Shown one piece after another: positions 25,666 to 33,452 of a stretch of DNA of 64,000 bases. Source of the DNA: Mycobacterium sp. Z3061. GTDB taxonomy: Bacteria; Actinomycetota; Actinomycetes; Mycobacteriales; Mycobacteriaceae. A program made the position numbers and the translations under genes. Each line of letters opens with the position of its first letter. Position 1 is the first letter of the stretch. The DNA is taken from the NCBI RefSeq assembly GCF_031583025.1, contig NZ_CP134062.1, positions 5,615,234-5,679,233 on the forward strand. Reading direction: 5' to 3'. The notes under the pieces were generated by a model. That model searched no databases. It was not told the origin of the DNA and worked only from the letters and a program-made list of their open reading frames with translations.

Positions 25666-26661
25666 CTATTCCACCACCGCCGCTGCGGTCCCCAGCGCGT
25701 GCTCGACGAGCACCGAGAACCCAAAATACAAATGCGCGAGCGCCGACATGGAGGTGAGGAAGCCGAACATGTGATATGCCGCGTTCCCGTCATCGGAGTT
25801 GATGTCGATGAGGTCACCGGCGTTGTCCCCGACATGGAGAAAGTCCCCGTAGAAGTAGGTGTTGAACAAGTCCTCGGGCCGAAGGTTCTGGCTGCTGACT
25901 GGGAAGTCGTCGGGCCGCGGTTTCTCGAGAGCCATATCGCAGATGATCGTGGCGATTGTCCGGTTCAGGAGTGCAGCGCGGGCCTTACGCCACGCGGCCA
26001 CCACCGGAACGAGGGCAGCATCGTAAACCTTCGCGGCCTTAACAACGAGATCCGAGGCGGTGGTGAATGCGGTGGGCTCGCCTTGGTTATTCAGCTGACG
26101 GAACCGTGCGGCGGCCGCGACAATCAGCTCGTCATCGGGGAAGTCCGGCGTGACGGTCCAGCTCCCGTTGGTGCTCTGCATCGTGAATCCGCCACCGTAT
26201 GCCATTGCGCTGTAACCGGCGAGTTTGCGACACCCCGCCACGTAGGTGGTGAGGACCGCCCGGTCGGAGGTGTCTAGGTTGGGCAGCGTGGGGAACAGTG
26301 CAGGGTCCGGAAGGGCGAAAGCGTACGTGAGCTTCTCCCATACGTAGCAGAACCCCTTGGCGCCACCGTCCGCGGCCAGGTCGATGTACGGGGGCTCGAA
26401 CGCAAGCTCAACGGGGTGGATCGTGTCCTCAATCGCAATGGATTTGAGCGTGACTGTGTCGGCGGACCGGTCCACCACCGTGTCGGTGATCTTGCGGCAG
26501 GAGATGTTCTTGCGGTCGGGTCCGTGCTCGATCGTCATAAAGCTTGGCTCGCGGCGAAGCGCTGGCTGGGCGGGTAGCGCCGGGACGGACGCGCCGGTGC
26601 GGCGTACTTCCCTGGCGGCTCTCCGGCGGGCCGCCCGGTTCATGCCTTCCGGGTAAGTCAC
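25666..26661 (-). CDS. Hypothetical protein, 331 aa
   Basis: This long, well-formed frame starts at ATG 26661 (or ATG 26643, MNRAARRRAAREVRR). A basic head of 40 residues is followed by a mixed alpha/beta body without membrane segments, signal peptide or enzyme motifs that I recognise. Regular structure such as TVVDRSADTVTLKSIAIED and ALAHLYFGFSVLVEH supports genuine coding. It points toward the kinase gene on the opposite strand. It might be a phage- or island-specific protein, and I do not infer a function. Confidence 0.65.
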   Translation of the reverse strand: MTYPEGMNRAARRRAAREVRRTGASVPALPAQPALRREPSFMTIEHGPDRKNISCRKITDTVVDRSADTVTLKSIAIEDTIHPVELAFEPPYIDLAADGGAKGFCYVWEKLTYAFALPDPALFPTLPNLDTSDRAVLTTYVAGCRKLAGYSAMAYGGGFTMQSTNGSWTVTPDFPDDELIVAAAARFRQLNNQGEPTAFTTASDLVVKAAKVYDAALVPVVAAWRKARAALLNRTIATIICDMALEKPRPDDFPVSSQNLRPEDLFNTYFYGDFLHVGDNAGDLIDINSDDGNAAYHMFGFLTSMSALAHLYFGFSVLVEHALGTAAAVVE

Positions 26662-27319
26662 GAAGATGAGATTACGAGGTGGCTACGACAACCCGGCCGT
26701 ACTCACGCGGCGGTGCCGGGCGGTAAGGCCTTCGTTGTCCGACACGTTGAATGCTCCGTCGTAGTCATCACTGCTGTGGTGATCCCCGTAGTCGGACACG
26801 CCGTTGCTTCAAGAGTAGCCCCCGTCGACCGTCCGGCGACCCCTGGCGCGACATCGACATCACAGCGGCACCCAAGGTCTCTCCGGGACACCTGCTCGAC
26901 GGTGCGAGCAGGCAGGCTGATTCGTCCTGCCAGATTTGGGCTTTGCTGTAGGGTTCTGCGCTTAAAGTCGTCGACTTTCGGCCTCTCCCCTTGTCACGCA
27001 AATGCAACTGCGCAGATCAGCGACTCCAAGGCGGTCAGCCTCCTGCCAAATTTCAACGCTACGTGAAAATGCGCTTATGGCATGACTCTGTCATGCGGCT
27101 ACAGGTTTTGTTTGCCAGGCGGCGTAGCCTGACCCGCCGTCGCCGGCGCCGCATATCGATGGCAGGGATGGCCCCATCCGCTTCCAACAGCCTGCGGCCG
27201 ACGCGCACGACAGACGCGGCAGTGTCGTTTACGCCACTTAGAGTCAGGCCTGACGGCGGTGTCCGGGCCTCGTTCCACCTGTGGGGTTGGTAACGCGCTC
27301 CACAATGCCCACAGGACGT
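26662..27319. other. 658-bp stretch without a supportable gene
   Basis: This separates the kinase group from the compact integrative element. Frames up to 117 codons exist on both strands but are Arg/Ser-rich, overlap each other and carry no domain features. I looked for a copy of the tRNA-Ala 3' end, which would mark the far attachment site of the element, and saw none. It may be a junction between separately acquired segments. Confidence 0.4.
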
Positions 27320-27691
27320 CTAGCCTCGCCAGTCCAAGCAGGCATGCCAGCCCTCATAGGGGTCGTTTCTGTCGTGCCATGGGCCGGCGATCATCTCCAC
27401 GTCTCTTCCCAATGCCAGCCCGATCAGCCGCTTGACTCCCGCGGTCACCTGTTCACAGGCAGTAGCGATCTCGGCCAGTTCTGGCGCATCTTTCTCGAAT
27501 GCCGGCGATCTGCGGTAGTAGACCGGGCCGCTGTGCGGCGAGTACACAGCGTCGAGGAAGATTTCCAAAGCGGCAGTGACGTTTTCAGTCAGCTCGGTAC
27601 ACGCCCTCTCAGCTCGGCATCCGGAGCACGAGCGATCTTGTTCATCAGCCGATTCCCTACAGGACGTACAGGTGGCCGTGAGCTGGGTCAT
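27320..27691 (-). CDS. Small zinc-ribbon protein of the integrative element
   Basis: ATG 27691 follows a near-perfect AGAAGGAGG site, giving a 123-residue product. A longer frame is open upstream but lacks such a site. Residues 5-32 hold four Cys in two CXXC pairs (TCTSCRES and CSGCRAER), a probable zinc ribbon. The rest is helical and ends HACLDWRG. It is the last gene of the minus-strand set that starts with the integrase. Possibly a transcription or replication accessory factor of the element. Confidence 0.65.
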   Translation of the reverse strand: MTQLTATCTSCRESADEQDRSCSGCRAERACTELTENVTAALEIFLDAVYSPHSGPVYYRRSPAFEKDAPELAEIATACEQVTAGVKRLIGLALGRDVEMIAGPWHDRNDPYEGWHACLDWRG

Positions 27692-27799
27692 CGGTCCTCC
27701 TTCTGATTTCAATTGATCGTTTCGAGGACGCGTCGACGCCCTTTCTGGCGTTTGGCGAGCTGCCCGAAGGTGCAAAGTTGTTGGCGCAGGGCGTTTGTC

Positions 27800-28366
27800 T
27801 CATTGCGGGCATTGTGGCTGCGCTCTCTTGACTTCGGCACGTCTGCGACGCTGCCGCACCCGGTCGCAGGCTCTGCAATGCCGCTGTCCGCGGTAGACGC
27901 GGGTGTTCTCGGTGTCGTACACATGCCCAGCCGAACAATGGGTTTTCTTGGCGTTGAGCGCCGATGGCCCCCGCCCCCGCAGGACATTGACGCGCTGGGT
28001 GACGGCTTCAATGTGAAGAGGGTTGACACAGCGTCTGTTTCGGCACAAATGGTCGATAACCAAGCCGTCGGGCACGGGCTGGCCATGCCACAGCTCATAG
28101 AGGAAACGGTGGGCAGTAATAGTGCGGCTACCGGTGTGGAGAGTGCGTGTCCGAAACGATCCGTACCCTGCAGGGCCTTTGAGGCTACCCATCCAGACCC
28201 AGCACGCGGTTCCTTCGTATGTGGTGCTACTCGCGATGTCGAGGTGGCGAACGAAGCGATCCACCGGGTGTGCAGCTCTCTTGTGCCCGTATAGGAAACG
28301 GTTTCCCCGTCTCGCCAGCCTGCCGCAACCGCACTGACATGGCTGCCGACCGGTCAGATCACTCAT
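27800..28366 (-). CDS. HNH endonuclease
   Basis: The 188-residue product, from ATG 28366, is a phage-type HNH nuclease. The core is GLVIDHLCRNRRCVNPLHIE, with D105-H106, the zinc-type C108 and C113, and the N115-P-L-H118 catalytic end. A Cys-rich N-terminus and a C-terminal CSAGH...HCRACD pair probably form additional zinc sites. The start overlaps the stop of the polymerase-like gene by eight bases (ATGAGTGA), so both are translated together. HNH enzymes of this type nick or cut DNA during phage packaging or element mobilisation. No terminase is visible here, so a role in transfer, replication or interference is more likely. Confidence 0.85.
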   Translation of the reverse strand: MSDLTGRQPCQCGCGRLARRGNRFLYGHKRAAHPVDRFVRHLDIASSTTYEGTACWVWMGSLKGPAGYGSFRTRTLHTGSRTITAHRFLYELWHGQPVPDGLVIDHLCRNRRCVNPLHIEAVTQRVNVLRGRGPSALNAKKTHCSAGHVYDTENTRVYRGQRHCRACDRVRQRRRRAEVKRAQPQCPQ

Positions 28367-29846
28367 CGCGGCCTCCGCACGAACCACTATGACGGGGGGT
28401 GACTGGCTCGTAGAGGTCCCCCCAGTCCTGGGGCCAACATTGCGGGCTCCATAGGCACTCCGCACTGCCTTCCTGCCCCATTCCCCCTCTCTGTTGTCGC
28501 AGTTCAGAGGATGTGTCCTCCAGGTAGAGAGAGTGGGTAGGACCAGAGTGGTGTGGGAGGACCTGGAGTTGAGGGAACTGGGCGGTGTGTCCCGTCTGAT
28601 TCGTGGTCTGCAAGGTGATGGTGGTGAGCCCGTGGTGAAGAGCCACCTCTATCATGGTGTCCGCGAGTACTTTTGCATCGCACTCTGGTACCAGGAATGA
28701 ATCATGTAGGGGCAGGGGGCACCGCCCAGTCCTCTTCAGCATCAGCTTCATGACCTCGAGAGCCATCACCGAGTCCCTGCGCTGGAACCTGGCTCCACAG
28801 TCTGACCCGAAATAGCCAGCGATCTTGCGATGTTTTTTCAGGATGGCAGCTACCACCCCTTCGGCAACTTTGCGGCACTGGCCACGGTGGGAGGAGGCAC
28901 CGCATGCCTGCTGCAGCTCGGCGGAGCGGTGAATCTCGTCAGCGATAGCAAGTACCGCGCCGTTCTGAGTCTGGGCGTTGAACAGGATGTTGACCCCGAG
29001 TTTCCCTAACTGGCGGGGGAATCCGCGAATGTCGTACTGGTCACCGGGGGGCATCTCCCGGCCCGACTCCGCGTAGGCCATCGAGATATGCAGGTTGAAG
29101 TAATCTTCCTCCACGACGCGCTGATGCCGCCCGTTGACGCTCATCGTCAGCTGCGAGCGTGCCCTCTTTGGCATGTTCTGCCACGAGTTCCCGCCGCAGT
29201 ACCACCTACCCCCACGGCTGAAGTCGCCGTTGAAGATTCGACACAGCAGCGGGATATCCAGCCGGTATGAGCCCTGGTAGAGCTCGACTTTGGCCAATTC
29301 CGCGTTGAGTTTCCGCACCTCCTCCCGCATTGCTTCGGTCCAGGGTGTGTCGGTGTAGTCGACCTGCCTCTTGTCTTGGCGGTCCCGGAGGATGATCACC
29401 TCGCGGTTGAGGTCCGGGGCGGGTAATTCGTCCGGGTTCAACACTGACCCCACGGTCAGCATGAGGAGGTCTGTCGCCCAGGCGACCGATTGGAAGCCGA
29501 GATGCCAGGTGCCCATTTCCGTGCGAATGAGCCCGGCGGCTTCAAGGATGTCAGCCGCCTTGGTCACGTAGTTGTATGTATGGAGACGGCCCTTGTTGCG
29601 GTACCGCTTTGGTCCCGTGTAGGAGTCATGGCTTCGGCTGAATCTGACGCCGTTGCCGGTTGCCCGCCGTTCGATCACAGTGCACATGGCGAATCCTGCG
29701 ACGGCGTCCATCTGGTCATCGGTGTGCCCGCCAGGGAGCATCGGTCTTAGGGCCTCCCTGAATGAATCTCGCTGCTCGACAGGGCCGTTCATCGTCAGGG
29801 TGGAACGATGGCCGATTAGCGGGTTACTGAGGAGTAGGGTTACCAT
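28359..29846 (-). CDS. Protein with derived family A DNA polymerase-like motifs
   Basis: From ATG 29846, with AAGGAG ten bases upstream, the gene encodes 495 residues. Three segments in the right order resemble the polymerase motifs of the PolA family. EEDYFNLHISMAY at about 246-258 corresponds to motif A (DYSQIELR), RQLGKLGVNILFNA at 278-291 to motif B (RXXXK...YG), and LPLHDSFLVPE at 378-388 to motif C (VHDE). The first 200 residues look like helical winged-helix DNA-binding sequence, and there is no exonuclease domain. It is the largest gene of the element and probably its replication protein. Related plasmid and phage proteins are usually left as hypothetical. The polymerase reading is inference from motifs. 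The last 80 residues are Gln/Ser/Pro-rich and may be disordered. Confidence 0.55.
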   Translation of the reverse strand: MVTLLLSNPLIGHRSTLTMNGPVEQRDSFREALRPMLPGGHTDDQMDAVAGFAMCTVIERRATGNGVRFSRSHDSYTGPKRYRNKGRLHTYNYVTKAADILEAAGLIRTEMGTWHLGFQSVAWATDLLMLTVGSVLNPDELPAPDLNREVIILRDRQDKRQVDYTDTPWTEAMREEVRKLNAELAKVELYQGSYRLDIPLLCRIFNGDFSRGGRWYCGGNSWQNMPKRARSQLTMSVNGRHQRVVEEDYFNLHISMAYAESGREMPPGDQYDIRGFPRQLGKLGVNILFNAQTQNGAVLAIADEIHRSAELQQACGASSHRGQCRKVAEGVVAAILKKHRKIAGYFGSDCGARFQRRDSVMALEVMKLMLKRTGRCPLPLHDSFLVPECDAKVLADTMIEVALHHGLTTITLQTTNQTGHTAQFPQLQVLPHHSGPTHSLYLEDTSSELRQQRGGMGQEGSAECLWSPQCWPQDWGDLYEPVTPRHSGSCGGRDE

Positions 29847-30027
29847 GTCGATGACGCTCCTTGAGGCGGGGTGTTGAGCAGGTGCCGGGGTCCCGTGTCA
29901 GCGGGACCTCGGTTTTTTTGGGGTGATCCGGGTCTTGACAGGGACCAGAACTCACCCGGTACACATCAAAAACTGGGTCATAGCGGCCACAGGCTGGGCA
30001 GAACCCACAAAGAAATTGGTCGGTCAC
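29824..30027 (-). CDS. Small zinc-binding protein (67 aa)
   Basis: GTG 30027 lies two bases after the stop of the preceding small ORF, and the frame overlaps the start of the polymerase-like gene by 23 bases. The product begins MTDQFLCGFCPACGRYD with two Cys pairs, plus one more Cys at SGPCQDPDH, a compact zinc-ribbon pattern. The C-terminus is basic. The chain of overlapping starts supports an operonic gene of the element. Function unknown. Confidence 0.5.
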   Translation of the reverse strand: MTDQFLCGFCPACGRYDPVFDVYRVSSGPCQDPDHPKKTEVPLTRDPGTCSTPRLKERHRHGNPTPQ

Positions 30028-30028
30028 G

Positions 30029-30133
30029 TTACGGCTGATCTCTATGCCTTGGGCAAGAGTTGCCTTGATCTAGTACTGCAAGGCGAGCTAAAGCTGTTGC
30101 ACTGCACGGCTTATCACGTCTGTTCGGGATCAT
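30029..30133 (-). CDS. Possible 34-aa ORF with strong ribosome-binding site
   Basis: ATG 30133 is preceded by AGAAGGAGTCCCGC, one of the best Shine-Dalgarno sites in the element. The frame encodes 34 residues (MIPNRRDKPCSATALARL...) and ends two bases before the GTG of the zinc-binding gene. It may be a leader peptide that couples translation of the next genes, or a small protein in its own right. Confidence 0.4.
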   Translation of the reverse strand: MIPNRRDKPCSATALARLAVLDQGNSCPRHRDQP

Positions 30134-30265
30134 GCGGGACTCCTTCTAGGGTGAATTTGTGGCTACAGAGGTACCTCCTTTCCTCCTCGGGGATTGCTGA
30201 GCGTGTGTGCTCCGGCAGCAGTCGGGCAGCGTGAAGTAGTGCGCTCCTTCAAACCACTACGGGGA

Positions 30266-30556
30266 TCAGTGATCACGCCTGCGGACGCGTCGAGCAGTCG
30301 TCCTCGTCATCGAACTGCGCTGGGGCGCAGTACGTTCGCCGCCTGCCGAACTTGCAAATGTCGGGACAACTGCGCACAGGCGAAGGATTTCGTCCAAGTC
30401 CTCGCGGGTGAAATACCAGCGCCGCGCAACTTTTCGGCCCGGAAAGCGGCGGGCGCGAGCCTGATCGGCGAGCCATCGTTCGCTCGCACCAATCAGTTGG
30501 GCTGCCGCCGCGACGTCGAAGACAAGGGGGGATGGGACATTGGGGTCAGTAGACAT
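30266..30556 (-). CDS. xis: Excisionase-like helix-turn-helix protein
   Basis: From ATG 30556 the product has 96 residues. It holds a MerR-type HTH_17 domain: FDVAAAAQLIGASERWLADQARARRFPGRKVARRWYFTREDL, in which a helix-turn-helix is followed by a wing and the conserved WYFTREDL end. Such proteins next to a tyrosine integrase act as recombination directionality factors or as repressors of the element. It lies 250 bp downstream of the integrase gene on the same strand. A longer frame from 30610 is possible but starts without a good site. The C-terminus is Arg-rich. Confidence 0.75.
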   Translation of the reverse strand: MSTDPNVPSPLVFDVAAAAQLIGASERWLADQARARRFPGRKVARRWYFTREDLDEILRLCAVVPTFASSAGGERTAPQRSSMTRTTARRVRRRDH

Positions 30557-30751
30557 AGACGCCTTCCAGCACAGAGACACAAGACGATGGAAGAAACAGT
30601 TCAGTCCCATGCCGCATCAACACGGTGCCAGAGTGGGCGCTGCCCTTACTGCATCCTGACGTTGATGGCCGTCCGCGAGCAGCGCGCACCCTAAACAGTA
30701 ACGCCTGACTACCAGGCGCTGCAAGTCAATGCCGTTGCGGCACAGTTCATT

Positions 30752-30770
30752 ACCTATAGCGACCTATAGG
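30752..30770. repeat. Tandem ACCTATAG repeat between xis and int
   Basis: Two copies of ACCTATAG stand at 30752-30759 and 30762-30769, exactly 10 bp apart and thus on the same helix face; the second is extended to a palindrome CCTATAGG. It is an AT-richer spot within the 250-bp gap downstream of the integrase gene. It may be a binding site for the excisionase-like protein. This is inference from spacing only. Confidence 0.4.
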
Positions 30771-30806
30771 AGATTTATAATCGCCAGGTCAGACTCGCAC
30801 CGGTCC

Positions 30807-31931
30807 TCAGTCGACCTCGTCGAGCACCATGGAGTGCATGAGGGCCTTGCCGATCACGTCAGCCACCACCCGCGACGACCGACGGTCCAGGTGCCCATAC
30901 CTGTCCACCGTCGTCTGGATGCTCTCGTGGCCGAGGTGCCGCTGGATCACCGGCAAGGATACGCCCGCCTGAATGAGCCAACTGGCGTTCGTGTGGCGAA
31001 GATCGTGCACCCGGGGCCTCTTGATCAGCCCTTTGTCCTTGGCCATGGCCAGCGCAGGCAACCAGGCGTTGGAGAAGAAGTTCTGCGCCCGCACGGGGTC
31101 AGTCGGTCTTCCGCGCCAGCCGCGCCCAGAGTTCGTGAAGACCCACTCGCCGGAGAGGTCCAAGCTGTCAAGAACAGATGCGGCCACGTCTATGGTGCGA
31201 ACACTCCGCTTGGTCTTCGGTGGTCCGAGCTGGTAACCCTCCTTGGGCACGTAGCGCCACGCCCGGTGGATTCTGACGGTGCCCTCCTCTACATCTATGT
31301 CGCCGGACTTGAGTGCCGTTGCCTCACCGAAACGGGCACCACTGGCCACCAGGAACTCGACCAGAGGCTGCCAGTGAGCGCCAACGCAGGAGTACAGGAG
31401 TGCGAACTCGTCCCGAGTAAGGAAAACCATCTCTGCGGGTTCGTCGCGGCGCATCCGGTTCCCATCACAGGGGTTGGAACCGAGGTGTCTGGCTCGCACC
31501 GCCGCATTAAGCGCACCGGCCAAAAACCCATGCTTGTTCGCGGCCGTCTTGGCGGCTCCGGTCAAACCGTTGAGCCATGTGGCGACATCGGCGTTGGTCA
31601 GTGCCGCCAGCGGCAAAGCCCCGATTTTGCTCGGGACGATGTCATTGGCGATATAGCGCCGATACCTGGCCCTAGTTCCGTCGTTGACTCCGGTGAGGTG
31701 CTCAACGTAGTGGTTACACCAGCTCGCCACGGTGAAGCCAGCAGCAGCCGGGCGCGCAGTTGCCCATACCTCCACGGCCTTGGAGGGACCGGCCTTGTTG
31801 GCCAGCGTCTGGAAATCGACGGCTTCCCGGTGGTCATCGAATGAGGACGAACTTTGCTTGCCATCGAGCACATAAAGGACGGCCCAGTAGACAGAACCGT
31901 CCTTGCGCTCCCGCTGCCGGATTGACGCCAT
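30807..31931 (-). CDS. int: Tyrosine site-specific integrase
   Basis: The 374-residue product is a phage-type tyrosine recombinase. An N-terminal arm-binding domain (MASIRQRERKDGSVYWAVLYV) and a core-binding SAM-like domain (ASWCNHYVEHL to ATWLNGLTG) precede the catalytic domain. Its residues are Arg200 (SGARFGEATAL), Lys near 241 (PPKTKRSVRTID), His309 and Arg312 (HDLRHTNASW), His335 (LGHESIQTT) and Tyr345 (DRYGHL), all intact. The gene lies 90 bp from the 3' end of a tRNA-Ala gene, the usual place of an integrase beside its attachment site. Length and motifs match mycobacteriophage and genomic-island integrases. Confidence 0.95.
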   Translation of the reverse strand: MASIRQRERKDGSVYWAVLYVLDGKQSSSSFDDHREAVDFQTLANKAGPSKAVEVWATARPAAAGFTVASWCNHYVEHLTGVNDGTRARYRRYIANDIVPSKIGALPLAALTNADVATWLNGLTGAAKTAANKHGFLAGALNAAVRARHLGSNPCDGNRMRRDEPAEMVFLTRDEFALLYSCVGAHWQPLVEFLVASGARFGEATALKSGDIDVEEGTVRIHRAWRYVPKEGYQLGPPKTKRSVRTIDVAASVLDSLDLSGEWVFTNSGRGWRGRPTDPVRAQNFFSNAWLPALAMAKDKGLIKRPRVHDLRHTNASWLIQAGVSLPVIQRHLGHESIQTTVDRYGHLDRRSSRVVADVIGKALMHSMVLDEVD

Positions 31932-32021
31932 GGCAGCGGATACTACGCCGAACCTTGACGGGAATCTTGACGTGGCTTCCAGGTCGAATGGACTCGCGGC
32001 TCTGAACTGGGATTATCCTAG

Positions 32022-32094
32022 TGGAGCTAAGGGGATTCGAACCCCTGACCTACTCGATGCGAACGAGTCGCGCTACCAACTGCGCCATAGCCCC
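32022..32094 (-). tRNA. tRNA-Ala (anticodon CGC)
   Basis: On the minus strand the 73-nt sequence folds as a cloverleaf: acceptor arms GGGGCTA/TAGCTCC, D-arm GCGC...GCGC, anticodon stem ACTCG/CGAGT with loop TTCGCAT (anticodon CGC), T-arm AGGGG-TTCGAAT-CCCCT and discriminator A. The acceptor holds the G3:U70 pair that identifies alanine tRNAs. No CCA is encoded. The 3' end faces the integrase gene and is the probable integration site of the island. Confidence 0.97.
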
Positions 32095-32143
32095 TGATCG
32101 CTAAGCAGGCTACCAGCCGCGACCGCGAAGGAACGAACCGCGA

Positions 32144-33202
32144 CTACTGCCCGACGGCGCGCGGCAGGTCACGGGGCCAGCCGTAGTTGCGCATCGGCAC
32201 CGCATAGTCCAGGTGCTCGAAGATCGGGTCCTCGTCGTCGATCTCCAACACCACCGCGCCGGGACGCCGCAACCGGGACGGAACCAGGTCGTATTCACGG
32301 TCCTGGGTGTTCTCCACGCCGAGCCGGCTGCGCGCCATCCGCTGCATCCTGCGCCGCCTCACCCGCTCCTCGATCTTGGTCTGTCGCCGCAGGTAGAACA
32401 GGTACATCAGGGTGACGGTGGTCGCCACCGCGCACAGCCACCAAGCCATCGGAGTCACCTCGAAGGCCGCGATCGCCGAGCCGACCAGGACAACCGCCAT
32501 CGCCACCAGCACCCGCTTGCGGAACGCGTACTTGCGGGCGCTGACCGCCGCGGCGGTCTTGTTGTCGAACCGGCGCCGACGGTTGACGCCCACCGCATAG
32601 GCCGGCGGTGCGTCGTCCATCTCCTCATCGTCTTCCTCGGGCTCCAGCCCGGAGGAGTCCTCGACGTATTCGTACTCGTCGTCAGCAAGGTCGCCGTGTG
32701 AGTCGTCGTGCTCGTCGACGGGCTCAGGTTCGACCGCAAGCAGCGCCGGCCCCTGAGACTGTGCCTCGGTGGCACCCACCGGCAGCGCAGGCGCGTCCTC
32801 GTCGATCACGTCGACGTCGAGATAGTCGGGCTCGGCAACCTCAGGCTCAGCGATCTCATCAGCACGCGCCATCGCCGTGACGACCGACCGCGGGCGCATC
32901 AGCTCATCGGTGTCGGCGTCGTCGGCCGCGTGGTCCTTGTCGGCGTCGGCGAAGGCACCGTCGATCGGCTCGGTGTCCCAGTCCTCCTCCGGCTTCCAGT
33001 CGGGGTCACTGCGATGACCCGCCGCCGGACCGGTCCGCTTGAGCAGGCGGGCACCGGCACCGCCGTTGAGCACTCTGGTCGCCAGGGCCACGTCGCTGGT
33101 GCGCCGGACGGCGTCGCGCTTGCTGATCAACATCGGCACCAGCACGAACAACCACAGCACCACGAGCGAAATCCACAATAACGATTGCGGGATGCTTGGC
33201 AT
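32144..33202 (-). CDS. glpR: Membrane cell-division protein SepX/GlpR (Rv0996 family)
   Basis: The 352-residue product has an N-terminal membrane helix (SLLWISLVVLWLFVLVPML), a long acidic disordered region (about 65-215), two further helices (VLVAMAVVLVGSAIAAF, AWWLCAVATTVTLMYLFYL) and a basic C-terminal tail with RRPGAVVLEIDDEDPIFEHLDYAVPMRNYGWPRDLPRAVGQ-like end. This fits the SepX protein of Streptomyces and GlpR of Corynebacterium, a membrane receptor that links the MoeA-like protein Glp to FtsZ and the division site. Its neighbour moeA1/glp is encoded on the same strand, as in M. tuberculosis (Rv0994-Rv0996). It is the first core gene to the right of the tRNA. Confidence 0.85.
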   Translation of the reverse strand: MPSIPQSLLWISLVVLWLFVLVPMLISKRDAVRRTSDVALATRVLNGGAGARLLKRTGPAAGHRSDPDWKPEEDWDTEPIDGAFADADKDHAADDADTDELMRPRSVVTAMARADEIAEPEVAEPDYLDVDVIDEDAPALPVGATEAQSQGPALLAVEPEPVDEHDDSHGDLADDEYEYVEDSSGLEPEEDDEEMDDAPPAYAVGVNRRRRFDNKTAAAVSARKYAFRKRVLVAMAVVLVGSAIAAFEVTPMAWWLCAVATTVTLMYLFYLRRQTKIEERVRRRRMQRMARSRLGVENTQDREYDLVPSRLRRPGAVVLEIDDEDPIFEHLDYAVPMRNYGWPRDLPRAVGQ

Positions 33203-33280
33203 GATGACCTGCTCTCTTCGGTTGCGATCCCCGCGAGGCCTGATCGTTGGCCTGCGTGGCCGGGTCGCTGCGACCAGGGC

Positions 33281-33298
33281 AATTACACACCTGTAATT
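33281..33298. promoter_or_regulatory. Inverted repeat upstream of glpR/sepX
   Basis: Arms AATTACA (33281-33287) and TGTAATT (33292-33298) are perfect with a 4-bp spacer. They stand about 80 bp before the glpR start, in an otherwise GC-rich genome, and may be an operator. The regulator is unknown. Confidence 0.45.
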
Positions 33299-33452
33299 TG
33301 CCTACTTCAAGCATCACACGCCACATATGTCACGCTAGCCACAATTTTATTTCGGTTGGGTGGGCTTTCCGGCGTGTAGGGGCCGCGAGATGGCCGTCAG
33401 GGTCGCGATCCGACTTGATCAGCAGCCATAGCGGCGATCTCGGCGCCAGAAG

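Noticed and set aside
26713..27066. 117-codon plus-strand open frame
   Set aside because: No ribosome-binding site, overlapping frames on both strands and no domain; treated as non-coding.
27320..31931. Complete prophage
   Set aside because: No capsid, portal, terminase, tail or lysis genes are visible, so only a small integrative element is supported.
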